Source: JBBQDZ01 sp038237515 (lineage in GTDB: Bacteria > Actinomycetota > Thermoleophilia > Gaiellales > Gaiellaceae). From it: 64,000 bases of DNA. A program made the translations under genes and the position numbers. This document shows positions 51,052 to 59,745 of the stretch, in pieces. The stretch lies in the NCBI GenBank assembly GCA_038237515.1, contig JBBRYP010000006.1:1-64000 (forward strand), given 5' to 3'. The notes beneath the pieces are model-generated. The model was not told where the DNA came from, did no database searches, and was given only the letters and a program-made list of their open reading frames with translations. How positions within the stretch are numbered: position 1 is the first letter of the stretch; each line of letters begins with the position of its first letter.

Positions 51052-52121
51052 AGCAGCTCGGTGCGGTCGGTGCAGCGCTCCTCGAGGAAGTCCGCGAGAG
51101 CCCGACGCCGACCGGCCTCGCCCATCCGCTCCGCCCGGGGAAGATCGCCCGCCAGCGCGACGATCGCCGCTCGCAGCGGCTCCGCCTCGCCCGGGGCGAC
51201 CAGCAGCCCTGTCTCGCCGTGCCGGACGAGCTCGCCGAGGCCGCCGATCGCCGCCGCCACCACGGGGCGCGCCCGCTCCATCGCCTCGAGTGCGACCATC
51301 CCGAAGCCTTCGCCCATCGAGGGCACGACGACGACGGCCGCCCGCTCGATCGCGGCCTGGATCGGCGAGACGTGCCCGAGGAAGCGGACCCGCCCGTCGA
51401 TCCCGAGATCCTTCGCCAGGGCGCGCAGCGCCGGCTCGAGCGGGCCGCGGCCAGCGATCTCGAGCTGGAGCTCCGGGACGTCGCGCTTCGCCTCCGCGAA
51501 GGCCCGCAGGAGGACGATGTGCCCCTTGATCGGGATCAGGCGCCCGACGCAGAGCAGCCTGGGGGCCTTCCCCTCGTACGGGGCTGCCCCACCGTTCGGA
51601 GCGATTCCATAGTGGACGATCTGGAAGGTCTCCTCGTCGAAGCCCTCCGTTCGCGCGAGGTAGCGCGCGAGCCCCCGGGAGATGGCGATGTGAACGTGCG
51701 CGAGGCTCGCCATCGTCCGGTCGCCGAGCGCGAAGGCGCGTCCCTCGCGGAACTCGTTGAAGCCGTGCTTCGTGGAGACGCGAACCGGCACCCGGGCAAG
51801 CGTGCCGGCAAGCTGCCCGTAGGCGTCCGCGTGGACGAGGTGAGTGTGGAGGATCCGCGGCCGCAGGCGGGCGAGATAGGCCGCGAGCCGCAGGAAGGCG
51901 ATCGGGTCGACGTCGGCCGCGAGCGGGATCGCGTCGAGCGGGACGCCGCGCGACCGGAGTGCGTTCGCGAAATCCCAGGCGCCCCGCTCGTGCTCGTGGA
52001 GCATCAGCAGGCGAACGTCCCAGCCACGCTCGCGCAACCGAGGCAGGAGCGAGAGCAGGTGCGCCTCGGAGCCCGAGATGCCCGCGACCTTCTGGAGGTG
52101 AAGGACGATCGGGCCGCTCAT
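51006..52121 (-). CDS. GT4 glycosyltransferase
   Basis: A 371-residue GT-B enzyme starting MSGPIVLHLQKVAGISGSEA, with LHTHLVHADAYGQLAGTLAR near residue 90, LLCVGRLIPIKGHIVLLRAF near 190 and SMGEGFGMVALEAMERARPV near 275. It is a paralogue of the plus-strand gene at 49942. ATG 52119-52121 overlaps the upstream gene's stop. A longer start at 52154 exists but lacks family support. Confidence 0.9.
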   Translation of the reverse strand: MSGPIVLHLQKVAGISGSEAHLLSLLPRLRERGWDVRLLMLHEHERGAWDFANALRSRGVPLDAIPLAADVDPIAFLRLAAYLARLRPRILHTHLVHADAYGQLAGTLARVPVRVSTKHGFNEFREGRAFALGDRTMASLAHVHIAISRGLARYLARTEGFDEETFQIVHYGIAPNGGAAPYEGKAPRLLCVGRLIPIKGHIVLLRAFAEAKRDVPELQLEIAGRGPLEPALRALAKDLGIDGRVRFLGHVSPIQAAIERAAVVVVPSMGEGFGMVALEAMERARPVVAAAIGGLGELVRHGETGLLVAPGEAEPLRAAIVALAGDLPRAERMGEAGRRRALADFLEERCTDRTELLYRASLDGDSASARS

Positions 52122-53161
52122 CCGGCCGCCACCTCGAGGATCCGGTCGGCCCACGCCTCGACCGAATGCCGCGCCGCGACGCGCTCCCGCAGCGCCCGGC
52201 CGAGCTCCGCCCGCTGCTGCGGCCGGAGCGCGGCGAGGTCGTGCAGACGCGCGGCGAGCTCCCCCGGGTCCTCGCGGGGGAAGAGCAACTGCGGCGAGAG
52301 CCCGTCCACCAGCTCGTCGAAGACCGGGTTCGAGGCGAGGATCGGGAGACAGCTCGCACCGGCCTCGTAGACCACCTTGTCGGGAGCCCCGGCCCGCATG
52401 TTGTTCACGAGCACGTCGGCGCGCGCGAGGATCTGCGGCAGCTCCGAGCGCAGAACGGCGTGGCCGAGCCGCACTCGCTTGGCCAGGTCGAGCTCAGCGA
52501 CGAGCTCCTCGAGGGAGCGGCGATGGGCGCGCTCGGCGGGGCTGAGCGCCGGCCCGTGGAGCACGACCCGCAGGTCGAGGCCGCCGTCGATCGCGCGGTG
52601 AGCGGCGCGCAGGATGGCCGGCAGGCCCTTCGCCTCGGAGTAGCGGCCGAGGACGAGCGCGCGGAAGCCGTCGCGCTGCGCGCCGGTACGGCACTCGAAC
52701 TCGGAGAGGTCGATCCCGTGGCCGATCGCCCTCACCTTCGCCGAGGCGAGGGGGAACGAGCGCCGGTCGACGGTGGCGATCGCGCTCGAGAGCCGCTCGG
52801 CTGCGCGCAGGGTCGGACTGGCGCGCCAGTGCGTGTACCAGAGCACGACCCGGGTCCGAAACGGCCGCGCGAGGGGCGCGGCGAGGACGGCGTAGATCGG
52901 GCACATGTGCGCGAGGACGGCCGTGGGCCGCCGGCAAAGCTCGATGGCGAGCGCGGCCTCGAACCGGAGGCCCCGGCCAGCCCTCGTCGGCGCGCGGAAG
53001 AGGCGGACGCGGCAGTTCGCCGGCAGGGCGCCCGGCACGGCGCCGTCCGCGAGCACGACGACCTCCTCGCAGCGGGCGGCGAGGGCGGCGATCTTCGGCA
53101 CCGTCGCCGCGAGCGCCGGGTGAGCGGGGTCGACCTGCTGGGTGATGAAGACGAGCCGCAT
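52118..53161 (-). CDS. GT4 glycosyltransferase
   Basis: A 347-residue GT-B enzyme starting MRLVFITQQVDPAHPALAAT. It has VVLWYTHWRASPTLRAAERL near residue 108, LVLGRYSEAKGLPAILRAAH near 180 and NNMRAGAPDKVVYEAGASCL near 265; the last segment replaces the usual E-G-F-G loop. This variant occurs in some GT4 subgroups. ATG 53159-53161 overlaps the acetyltransferase stop (ATGA), which rules out the longer start. Confidence 0.87.
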   Translation of the reverse strand: MRLVFITQQVDPAHPALAATVPKIAALAARCEEVVVLADGAVPGALPANCRVRLFRAPTRAGRGLRFEAALAIELCRRPTAVLAHMCPIYAVLAAPLARPFRTRVVLWYTHWRASPTLRAAERLSSAIATVDRRSFPLASAKVRAIGHGIDLSEFECRTGAQRDGFRALVLGRYSEAKGLPAILRAAHRAIDGGLDLRVVLHGPALSPAERAHRRSLEELVAELDLAKRVRLGHAVLRSELPQILARADVLVNNMRAGAPDKVVYEAGASCLPILASNPVFDELVDGLSPQLLFPREDPGELAARLHDLAALRPQQRAELGRALRERVAARHSVEAWADRILEVAAG

Positions 53162-54093
53162 CAGAAGAAGTCGGTGTCGCCGAGCGTGAAGCGCCACGCA
53201 CGCGGGTCCGGGTTCAGGCGGCCGGCGAGCGCCTTCCCCATGAAGTGGAGCGAACGCGGCGTCGGCACGAACCCGAGCGAGAGGTAGGCAGCCCGATGCT
53301 CCGGCGCCGGCAGCGCGATCAACGCCCGACCGCCTGCGCGCGCCACCGCCTCGCGCAGCAACGCGCGAGCCTCGCCCGGCTGCGCGACGAGGTCGGCGAG
53401 GACGGCGACCCTTGACCTGCCGATTCCCTTTCGCCCGAGGACGGCGTACCCGCGGCCGCGCCGGATCAGCGAGTACCCGCGCGGCGAGCGTTCATAGCGC
53501 CAACCCAGATGCTCCGAGTCGCGAACCACGTGGTTCGGCCACGGCGCCGCGAGGTCCTCGGCGGCCGCGTCCGGGGGCGCCACGTCGGAGGGACTGTCCC
53601 TAGGACCGGTTCCAAGTGGCGCGTCCGCGTTCGAGGGACTGTCCCTCGGAGCGGTCCGAAGTGGACGCGCCCAGATTCGTAGCCTGCCGACCTCCCTCCA
53701 ACCGAGCGGGCCGAGGAAGATCGGTGCGGTCGGCTTCGAGGCGAAGGCCAGGACGACGGCGGCCCCGCGCTCCTGCGCCTCGCGCTCGTGCTTGCGCTCG
53801 AGGCCGGCGAAGATGCCTCTTCCGCGGAAGGACGGGTCGGTGGTGGCATGGACGGAGAAGGTCGCGAGGCGGGGCTCGCCCTCGAGGATCATCCAGAGCA
53901 ACGAGTGCCCGGCGACCCCGACCACCTGCTCTCCGGCGAGCGCGACGGAGCGCAGCGAGCCGGCGGGGTTCCCGTCGAACCACCAGTCGAACTCGGCGGG
54001 GCCGAGGCCCCGCTCCCCCCAGGCCTCGTCGAGCAGGCGGAGGTACTCGACCCGCTGCTCGGGCACGTACGAGGCCAGCTCCACCTCGGTCAC
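53161..54093 (-). CDS. GNAT-family N-acetyltransferase with an inserted repeat
   Basis: A 310-residue protein. The N-terminal GNAT domain has FSVHATTDPSFRGRGIFAGL near residue 78, containing the acetyl-CoA R/Q-x-x-G-x-G/A loop (FRGRGI), and PTAPIFLGPLGWREVG. A second, weaker GNAT-like half closes the protein. Between them, residues about 141-170 are a low-complexity stretch (RDSPSNADAPLG, RDSPSDVAPPDA) encoded by a 45-bp tandem repeat. The probable role is acetylation of an amino sugar. It overlaps the deacetylase gene by 4 bp; the start is GTG 54091-54093. Confidence 0.83.
   Translation of the reverse strand: MTEVELASYVPEQRVEYLRLLDEAWGERGLGPAEFDWWFDGNPAGSLRSVALAGEQVVGVAGHSLLWMILEGEPRLATFSVHATTDPSFRGRGIFAGLERKHEREAQERGAAVVLAFASKPTAPIFLGPLGWREVGRLRIWARPLRTAPRDSPSNADAPLGTGPRDSPSDVAPPDAAAEDLAAPWPNHVVRDSEHLGWRYERSPRGYSLIRRGRGYAVLGRKGIGRSRVAVLADLVAQPGEARALLREAVARAGGRALIALPAPEHRAAYLSLGFVPTPRSLHFMGKALAGRLNPDPRAWRFTLGDTDFF
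53588..53671. repeat. Two copies of a 45-bp tandem repeat inside the acetyltransferase gene
   Basis: Copy 1 begins at 53588 and copy 2 at 53633. Each starts GAGGGACTGTCCCT, a partly palindromic sequence (GGGAC-TGTCCC), and continues about 38 bp with roughly 80% identity. The unit is 15 codons long, so the frame is kept and the protein gains a repeated RDSPS motif. Confidence 0.75.
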
Positions 54094-54986
54094 TTCGAGG
54101 ACGTACCGAGCGCCGCGTTCAGGATGCGGCGCGCGTGGGTCCCGGCGATCGTGTCCTTCAGGGCGATCAGGTCGCAGGCGCCCGAGAGGACGAGCTCGAA
54201 CGTGCGCGGGGGGTACGGCTCGACGTTGTAGCGGTGGAGCTGGAGCGGGTCGGTGGCAGGCCCGTTGGCGCCGGAGATCGACGTGAAGGCGATGTCGTAG
54301 CCCGCCTGCCGCAGGAGACTCAGGTGCACGGGACGGTAGTGGGCCTCCGAGCCCTTCACGTAGGCGAAGGCGCGAACCGGCCGCCCCAGCCGCTCCTCCA
54401 GGCGCAGCTTCGAGAGGACGATCTCCCGCGCCGCCTCGTCGATCTCGAGATCGGCGAGGGGACGGTGGCCGATCCCGTGCGACTCGATGCGGATGCCGTT
54501 CTCCTCGAGGTCTGCGACCTCGTGCCAGTCGATCGTCGCGTTGAGGACGCCGCGCTGGGCGAGATGCTCCTCGTGGGGGAGCGGCAGCGTTCCCTCCAGG
54601 TAGCCGATCGGCACGAACAGCGCCGCCGGGTAACCGTTGCGCCGGAGGATCGGCACGGCGTTGCGGAGGTTGTCGCGGTAGCCGTCGTCGAAGGTGATGA
54701 GGACGGCTCGCTCCGGGAGCGGCGCCCGATCCACGTAATGGCGCAGCACGTCCTCGAGCGAGACCGGCCTGTAGCCGAGCTCCGACAGGAGGCGCATCTG
54801 CTCGCTGAAGACCCCGACGGGGACGGTAGTCGGGTTCCCCGGCAGGTCGTTGATCTTGTGGTACATGAGCACGCGGAGGGTCTTCGCGGCTCCGTTGCCG
54901 TTGGCAGCGCGCGCCACTCGGGTCGCCTCGCCGAGCGTCCTGTACACACCGTTCTTCAGCAGCTGCTTGGCGCGATCGGCCCGCAC
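54090..54986 (-). CDS. NodB-type polysaccharide deacetylase
   Basis: A 298-residue protein. NodB motif 1 ITFDDGYRDNLRNAVPILRR lies near residue 97 (catalytic D-D pair), SHGIGHRPLADLEIDEAARE near 172 (H-x3-H zinc site; usual form S/T-H-x3-5-H), and VRAFAYVKGSEAHY near 208. The N-terminus MRADRAKQLLKNGVYRTLGE is basic without a clear signal peptide, so membrane association is uncertain. The GTG lies 7 nt after a TAGACT -10 that includes the stop codon of the preceding gene. It may work with the next gene, an acetyltransferase. Confidence 0.88.
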   Translation of the reverse strand: MRADRAKQLLKNGVYRTLGEATRVARAANGNGAAKTLRVLMYHKINDLPGNPTTVPVGVFSEQMRLLSELGYRPVSLEDVLRHYVDRAPLPERAVLITFDDGYRDNLRNAVPILRRNGYPAALFVPIGYLEGTLPLPHEEHLAQRGVLNATIDWHEVADLEENGIRIESHGIGHRPLADLEIDEAAREIVLSKLRLEERLGRPVRAFAYVKGSEAHYRPVHLSLLRQAGYDIAFTSISGANGPATDPLQLHRYNVEPYPPRTFELVLSGACDLIALKDTIAGTHARRILNAALGTSSK

Positions 54987-54993
54987 CGCGTCA

Positions 54994-54999
54994 AGTCTA
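54994..54999 (-). promoter_or_regulatory. Putative -10 of the deacetylase gene, built on the upstream TAG stop
   Basis: TAGACT on the minus strand ends 7 nt before the GTG at 54986. Its TAG (54997-54999) is the stop codon of the upstream glycosyltransferase, the same arrangement as at 36303-36308. Confidence 0.42.
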
Positions 55000-56100
55000 G
55001 GCCCCTAGAGCCGCCTCGACGAGCGCCCGGACGCGGGCCGCGAACTCCTCCGGCGTCGTCCGCCAGTCGTCGAAGCGGCTGGCCGCAGCCGCCCCGAGGC
55101 GCTCCGCGAGCCCCCGATCGGCGAGCACGCGGCGAAGCGCCTCCGCCAGCGCCCACGCGTCCCCCGGCTCGACAAGCAGTCCCTCCCGCCCGTCCTCGAC
55201 GAGGTCGGGGATGCCTCCCGCCGCCGTTCCGACGATGCCTCGACCGCGGGCGAGGCTCTCGATCACGACCCGCCCGAGCCCCTCGTGGCGCGAGGGCAGG
55301 ACCAGTACCCACGACTCGTCCATCCGCCGGGCTACCCCCTCCGGCGGCAGATGGTCGACCCGCTCGGCCGCGAGTCCGTCGAGGAGGTCGGACCGCGAGC
55401 CGCGGCCCACGACGACAAGCCGCGCCGCCGGCACCGTCGCCGCCACCTCGGGCCACGCCCTGCGAAGCGTGTCGAGCCCCTTGTAGAGCTCGAGCGCCCC
55501 GACGAAGAGCGCGACGGGCCGCCCGGGCAGGGGCACCGGCGGGCCCGCGAAGGCCGAGAGGTCGCTCCAGGTCGGGAACACGGCGTCGGGGCCGGCGCCG
55601 CGCACCGACTCGACGAGGCTCGCCGTGTAGGGAGAGAGCGCACGCACCGCGTCGGCCCGCCGCACGACGAAGCTAGCTACCGCATCGGCGACCGGGGCCA
55701 GGAGGCGGCGCGCAGGCGACCCGTAGAGGCGGGTCGCGTGACGCCAGTTGCCGTGCACCTCCACGACGACGCGCGGGCGGGAGGCGCCGCCGCGGGCGGC
55801 GAGGACGGCCGCGGCCGCCGGCGGGTCCTCCGCGACGACCACATCCGGGCCGAAGCTGCGGAGCGCTCGCCGCACGCGGAGCGGTAGCCGCAGGTGGAAG
55901 AGGACGCCGTCCAGCTGCGCCGGATGGCCCGGGGGCATCAGCTCGAAACGGCCGGCCGAATGGTCGGAAGCCGTCTTGGCGCTCGCGAGCACCCGGTAGT
56001 CGAGCTCCCGGTCGAGCGCCTCGAACTTCTTCCGCAACCAGGGCTCGAGCGGGAGCGAGTAACGGGTGCGCCCCACGAAGAGGACGCGCGGCCTCCTCAT
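54997..56100 (-). CDS. GT4 glycosyltransferase (tandem pair, copy 2)
   Basis: A 367-residue GT-B enzyme starting MRRPRVLFVGRTRYSLPLEP, with VVEVHGNWRHATRLYGSPAR near residue 100, ALFVGALELYKGLDTLRRAW near 185 and SRHEGLGRVVIESLARGRGI near 265 (E-x7-E). It aligns along its length with the next gene upstream (56097): shared G-R-T-R-Y, L-R-x-K-F-x-A-L-x-R-E-L and V-D/E-V-H-G-x-W-R. ATG 56098-56100 overlaps that gene's stop. Confidence 0.9.
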   Translation of the reverse strand: MRRPRVLFVGRTRYSLPLEPWLRKKFEALDRELDYRVLASAKTASDHSAGRFELMPPGHPAQLDGVLFHLRLPLRVRRALRSFGPDVVVAEDPPAAAAVLAARGGASRPRVVVEVHGNWRHATRLYGSPARRLLAPVADAVASFVVRRADAVRALSPYTASLVESVRGAGPDAVFPTWSDLSAFAGPPVPLPGRPVALFVGALELYKGLDTLRRAWPEVAATVPAARLVVVGRGSRSDLLDGLAAERVDHLPPEGVARRMDESWVLVLPSRHEGLGRVVIESLARGRGIVGTAAGGIPDLVEDGREGLLVEPGDAWALAEALRRVLADRGLAERLGAAAASRFDDWRTTPEEFAARVRALVEAALGA

Positions 56101-57206
56101 CGCCGAAGCACCGCGTCGACGAGCGCCCGCACCCGTGTGGCGTACTCGTCCGCGCCGATGACGAACCGCTCGGCGCTCGGCCGCGCTGCGGCGGCGAGAC
56201 GCTGTGCCGCCGCGCGGTCGGACAGCAGCGCGACGAGCGCGTCGGCGAATCCGGCGAGGTCGTCGGGGTCGCGCAGCACGCCGTTGACGCCGTCTTCGAC
56301 GAGGTCGGGGATCCCGCCGACGCGGCTGCCGAGCACGGGGCGTCCGCGCAGGAGCGCCTCGACGACGACCCGGCCCATCCCCTCCGACCGCGACGGCAGC
56401 ACGAGCAGAGTCGAATCGTCGAATGCCCGCGCCACCTCCTCCGGCCGGAGGGTCTGCGACCACGTCGTCTGTTCCGGAAGCGCGGAAACGAGATTCTCCA
56501 CCACCGGCCGGAGCGTCCCGCGCCCGACGAGGTGGAGGGTCGCCTCCGGTACGCGTGGCGCGGCCCGGCTCCAGATCTTCGCAAGGCCGTCGACGTTCTT
56601 GTAGCGCTCGAGGACGCCCACGAAGAGCGCCCGGGGGCGCTCCGGCAGCGGGTGGGGCGGCGAGAGGAAAGGCTCGAGGTCCATATACGCAGGGAACTCG
56701 GCGGCGGGCTCGACGCCGGCGTCGCGAATGAGCCCCGCCGTGTACGGCGATACCGGCCGCACCGCGTCCGCTCGACGCAGGGCCGCCGTTCCGAGCCGGT
56801 CAGCGAGCGATGTCAGCACCCGCCGCGCGGTCGAGCCGTAGAGGCGGGTGAACGTGCGCCAGTCGCCGTGCACGTCGACGACCACGCGCACGTCCTGGCG
56901 CGAGAGGGCGCGTCCGGCGAGCGCGGCCGCTGCCTCGTACGGGCTCTGGGTGAGGATCGCGTGCGGGCGGAAGCTCCGCAGCTCGCGCGCGATCCGGAAC
57001 GGGAGCGACGCGTAGAAGAGCGGGCCGTCGAGCGGGCCCGGCGGGACGAGCCGGAACATGGAGTCGGACGTCGCCCCCACCCCCGTCCCCGAACCGAGGA
57101 CGCGCACCTCGAGCTCCCGCTCGAGGGCGTCGAACTTTCGCCTCAGAGTCGCGTCGAGCGGCAGGCGGTAGCGCGTGCGGCCCGCCATCAGGACGCGCGG
57201 CCTCAA
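56097..57206 (-). CDS. GT4 glycosyltransferase (tandem pair, copy 1)
   Basis: A 369-residue GT-B enzyme starting LRPRVLMAGRTRYRLPLDAT, with VVDVHGDWRTFTRLYGSTAR near residue 107, ALFVGVLERYKNVDGLAKIW near 190 and SRSEGMGRVVVEALLRGRPV near 270 (E-x7-E). It is a clear tandem duplicate of 54997-56100. The start is TTG 57204-57206, overlapping the previous stop as TTGA; no ATG or GTG lies near. Divergence between the copies suggests different acceptors or linkages. Confidence 0.88.
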   Translation of the reverse strand: MRPRVLMAGRTRYRLPLDATLRRKFDALERELEVRVLGSGTGVGATSDSMFRLVPPGPLDGPLFYASLPFRIARELRSFRPHAILTQSPYEAAAALAGRALSRQDVRVVVDVHGDWRTFTRLYGSTARRVLTSLADRLGTAALRRADAVRPVSPYTAGLIRDAGVEPAAEFPAYMDLEPFLSPPHPLPERPRALFVGVLERYKNVDGLAKIWSRAAPRVPEATLHLVGRGTLRPVVENLVSALPEQTTWSQTLRPEEVARAFDDSTLLVLPSRSEGMGRVVVEALLRGRPVLGSRVGGIPDLVEDGVNGVLRDPDDLAGFADALVALLSDRAAAQRLAAAARPSAERFVIGADEYATRVRALVDAVLRR

Positions 57207-58342
57207 CGCGTCCGTGCCGCCGCCAGGAGCACCTGCTCCAGCCGCCCGTAGACGTGGCCGGGCTCCAGCCGCTCGACCGAGGGCGCGGCGCCGGCCTCGA
57301 GCACGCCTCGTAACTCCTCTTCGCCGAAGTAGCGCTCGAAGGCACGCGCCAGGGCCGCGACGTCGCCCACGGGGACGAGCAGGCCGTTGACCCCGTCCTC
57401 GACCACCTCGGCGACACCACCGGACGCGGTCGCGAGCACGGGCGTGCCGACCGCGAGCGCCTCCACGACCGCGTGCGGGAAGTTCTCCCAACTCGAGGAG
57501 AGGACGGCGGCGTCGGCAGCCGCGAAGAGCTCCAGCACCCGCTCCCGCGGCTGCGGTCCGACGAAGCGGACGCGCCCGTCGAGGCCGAGCTCGCCGGCGA
57601 GCCGCTCCAGTGCCGAGCGCCGGTCGCCGTCGCCCGCGACGACGAGCGAGATGCCACTCGTGCGGGCGAGCGCCCCGAGCGCGAGCTCGAGCGACTTCTG
57701 GGCCGTGAGGCGCCCTGCGAACACGAGCAGTGGTCCGTCGAGGCCCAGCCGCCTCCGCGTCTCGTCGCGCGTCCGAGGATCGATCGCCACGACGGGAGCG
57801 GGATTCGGGAGCACCTCCACGCGCTCCGGAGCGATGCCCCACGACAGGACGATGGAGCGCAGGAACTCGCTCGGGCACAGGATCCGCGCGGCTCCGCCGA
57901 GCTGCCAGTCGCGGGCGGCCCGCAGGGCCCGCACGCGGGCTCCACCCGCCTCGGCCTGAAAGGCCTCGACGTCTCCGGCGCTGAGCCCGCGCCGCCGTGC
58001 CCGCTCGTGCGCGGGGTCTGCCGTGAGCTTGACGACGTAGGGCGCGCCCGCAGCGTGCGAGCCGGCAGCGCTCCGGCCGAACATCCCGGTCGTGTAGACG
58101 ACGTTGGCCGCCGCGGCGCGGCGTGCAACCAGATGCGCTCCCACGACGTGACGTACGCCGGCGGGGAGCGAGCGAGGCACCCAGCGAACCGGATGCTCCG
58201 TCGAGGGCGGCTCGCGTTCCGCAGTCGTCACCACCTCGACAGCGTGGCCGCGGGCGGCGAGGAAGGAGGCGACCTCCGGCGCGTGCGAGGCAGGACCGCC
58301 GACGTCGGGCGGCCAGATCCCGCTGACAACGAGTACGTTCAC
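57203..58342 (-). CDS. GT4 glycosyltransferase
   Basis: A 379-residue GT-B enzyme starting VNVLVVSGIWPPDVGGPASH, with VVKLTADPAHERARRRGLSA near residue 115, LLVFAGRLTAQKSLELALGA near 205 and SSSWENFPHAVVEALAVGTP near 285 (E-x7-E-like). The G-I-W-P-P-D-V-G-G-P-A-S-H start is typical of a GT4 subgroup in exopolysaccharide loci. GTG 58340-58342 overlaps the flippase stop (GTGA). It is the second gene of the minus-strand operon from 59697. Confidence 0.9.
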   Translation of the reverse strand: MNVLVVSGIWPPDVGGPASHAPEVASFLAARGHAVEVVTTAEREPPSTEHPVRWVPRSLPAGVRHVVGAHLVARRAAAANVVYTTGMFGRSAAGSHAAGAPYVVKLTADPAHERARRRGLSAGDVEAFQAEAGGARVRALRAARDWQLGGAARILCPSEFLRSIVLSWGIAPERVEVLPNPAPVVAIDPRTRDETRRRLGLDGPLLVFAGRLTAQKSLELALGALARTSGISLVVAGDGDRRSALERLAGELGLDGRVRFVGPQPRERVLELFAAADAAVLSSSWENFPHAVVEALAVGTPVLATASGGVAEVVEDGVNGLLVPVGDVAALARAFERYFGEEELRGVLEAGAAPSVERLEPGHVYGRLEQVLLAAARTR

Positions 58343-59697
58343 GGGTTGAGCGCCTCGCCCGGCAGCGCCTTTGCCGCGATCCGGACAGCCGCCCGCTCGT
58401 CCCGCGCCATCCGCACCAGGATCAAGCCCCAGAGGAGCGACGAGGCCGCCGTCGCGGCGACGATCGCGCCGGCGCCGCCGGTCGCGCCGTAGCGCCGGCC
58501 GAGCACGATCACGAGCGGGATCAGCACGACGCTCTCGAGGCCGTAGACGAGGATGCGGAGCGCCGGCCGCCCGACCGACACCGGAAAAGACTTCGTCCAG
58601 CCAAACACGAGCTGCAGCGCCGCCGCCAGCAGGATGATCCGCGCCGCGTCGGTTGCCGGCAGGTACTTCGCCTTGTACAGGGCGCGGATCAGCGCCGGCA
58701 TCCACCACAGTGCCAGCGGCACGATCGGCGCCATGAGGAGAAGCGCCCCGAGCATGTAGCGGCGGACGCCGCGGAAGACGCGCTCGCGCGCGCCGCGCTC
58801 CCAGTCACGCGTCTGCTCCGTCAGCAGGATCAGGCGCGCAGGCGAGGAAAGAGCCGCAAAGCCGACCTGTGGCGCCTGCGCGATGCGGAAGTACCCGACC
58901 TGCAGCGGGTTCGTGACGACGCCGAGCAAGAGGGTGCCGAGGGTGCCGCGCAGGGAGACGATCCCGGTTGCGACGCTGGACTGGAGCACGAAGCGGACGA
59001 TCTGCGACCGGTCCGACCCGAGCTCCTCGGGCGCGACGCGTGGGAATCGCCGGAAGGCGAGCCAACCGACCGTCCCCACGGCGGCCGAGGCGAGCGCCTG
59101 GCCGACGACGATCGCGACGACGAGCTGAGTCACGCCGTAGCGCGCGCCCACGACGATCGCCGCCAGCCGGAGTGCCTGGGAGACGAAGAGGAAGAACGCC
59201 CGGACGTCGTAGCGGCCGCGCAGGACGAGGGCGACCCCCGCGAGGCTCTCGGGAGCCTGCACGAGCGGCAGGAGAGCGACGACGAGGAGCGGCGTCGCCA
59301 GGTGCCCGGCGCCGAAGACGCGCGCCGAGAGCGGGGCCAGGCCGAGCAGCGCGAAACCGGCCAGCACGCCGCCGATCCCCTTGAGCGCGAGCACGCGTCG
59401 AAAGAGTCGGTGAAGACGTCCCCAGTCCTCGGTCGCCGAGTAGCGGAACCCGAACTTGATCACGGCCTCCTCGACCGTGACGTCCAGCAGGACCTGGAAG
59501 AAGCTCGCTGCCACGAGGACGATCGCGAAGCGCCCGAAGTCGGCCGGGCTGAGGGCTCGCGCGGCGGCAAGCGTGCCGAGGACGCCGAGCACGACCGAGG
59601 CGTAGGTGCCCACCGCCGTCGCCGACCGCCGCCAGAGCAACGAGCCTCCGGCCGGCGGCGGGAAGCGCGACCGAAAAGAGGAGAGATGCCGGCCCAA
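58339..59697 (-). CDS. Wzx-like polysaccharide flippase
   Basis: A 452-residue membrane protein with about 12-14 hydrophobic segments and the Wzx/RfbX layout: ATAVGTYASVVLGVLGTLAA then ARALSPADFGRFAIVLVAAS at the N-terminus, the usual first repeat of oligosaccharide flippases. It would transfer undecaprenyl-linked repeat units across the membrane. It is the first gene of an operon with four to seven downstream genes. The start is TTG 59695-59697 with a leader of about 45 nt after a TATACT -10; no ATG or GTG is in frame nearby. Confidence 0.86.
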   Translation of the reverse strand: MGRHLSSFRSRFPPPAGGSLLWRRSATAVGTYASVVLGVLGTLAAARALSPADFGRFAIVLVAASFFQVLLDVTVEEAVIKFGFRYSATEDWGRLHRLFRRVLALKGIGGVLAGFALLGLAPLSARVFGAGHLATPLLVVALLPLVQAPESLAGVALVLRGRYDVRAFFLFVSQALRLAAIVVGARYGVTQLVVAIVVGQALASAAVGTVGWLAFRRFPRVAPEELGSDRSQIVRFVLQSSVATGIVSLRGTLGTLLLGVVTNPLQVGYFRIAQAPQVGFAALSSPARLILLTEQTRDWERGARERVFRGVRRYMLGALLLMAPIVPLALWWMPALIRALYKAKYLPATDAARIILLAAALQLVFGWTKSFPVSVGRPALRILVYGLESVVLIPLVIVLGRRYGATGGAGAIVAATAASSLLWGLILVRMARDERAAVRIAAKALPGEALNP

Positions 59698-59745
59698 GGC
59701 TCGTTCCCGGCTCGCCTCGTGCTCCCGATGGAGCCGGGATCCACC

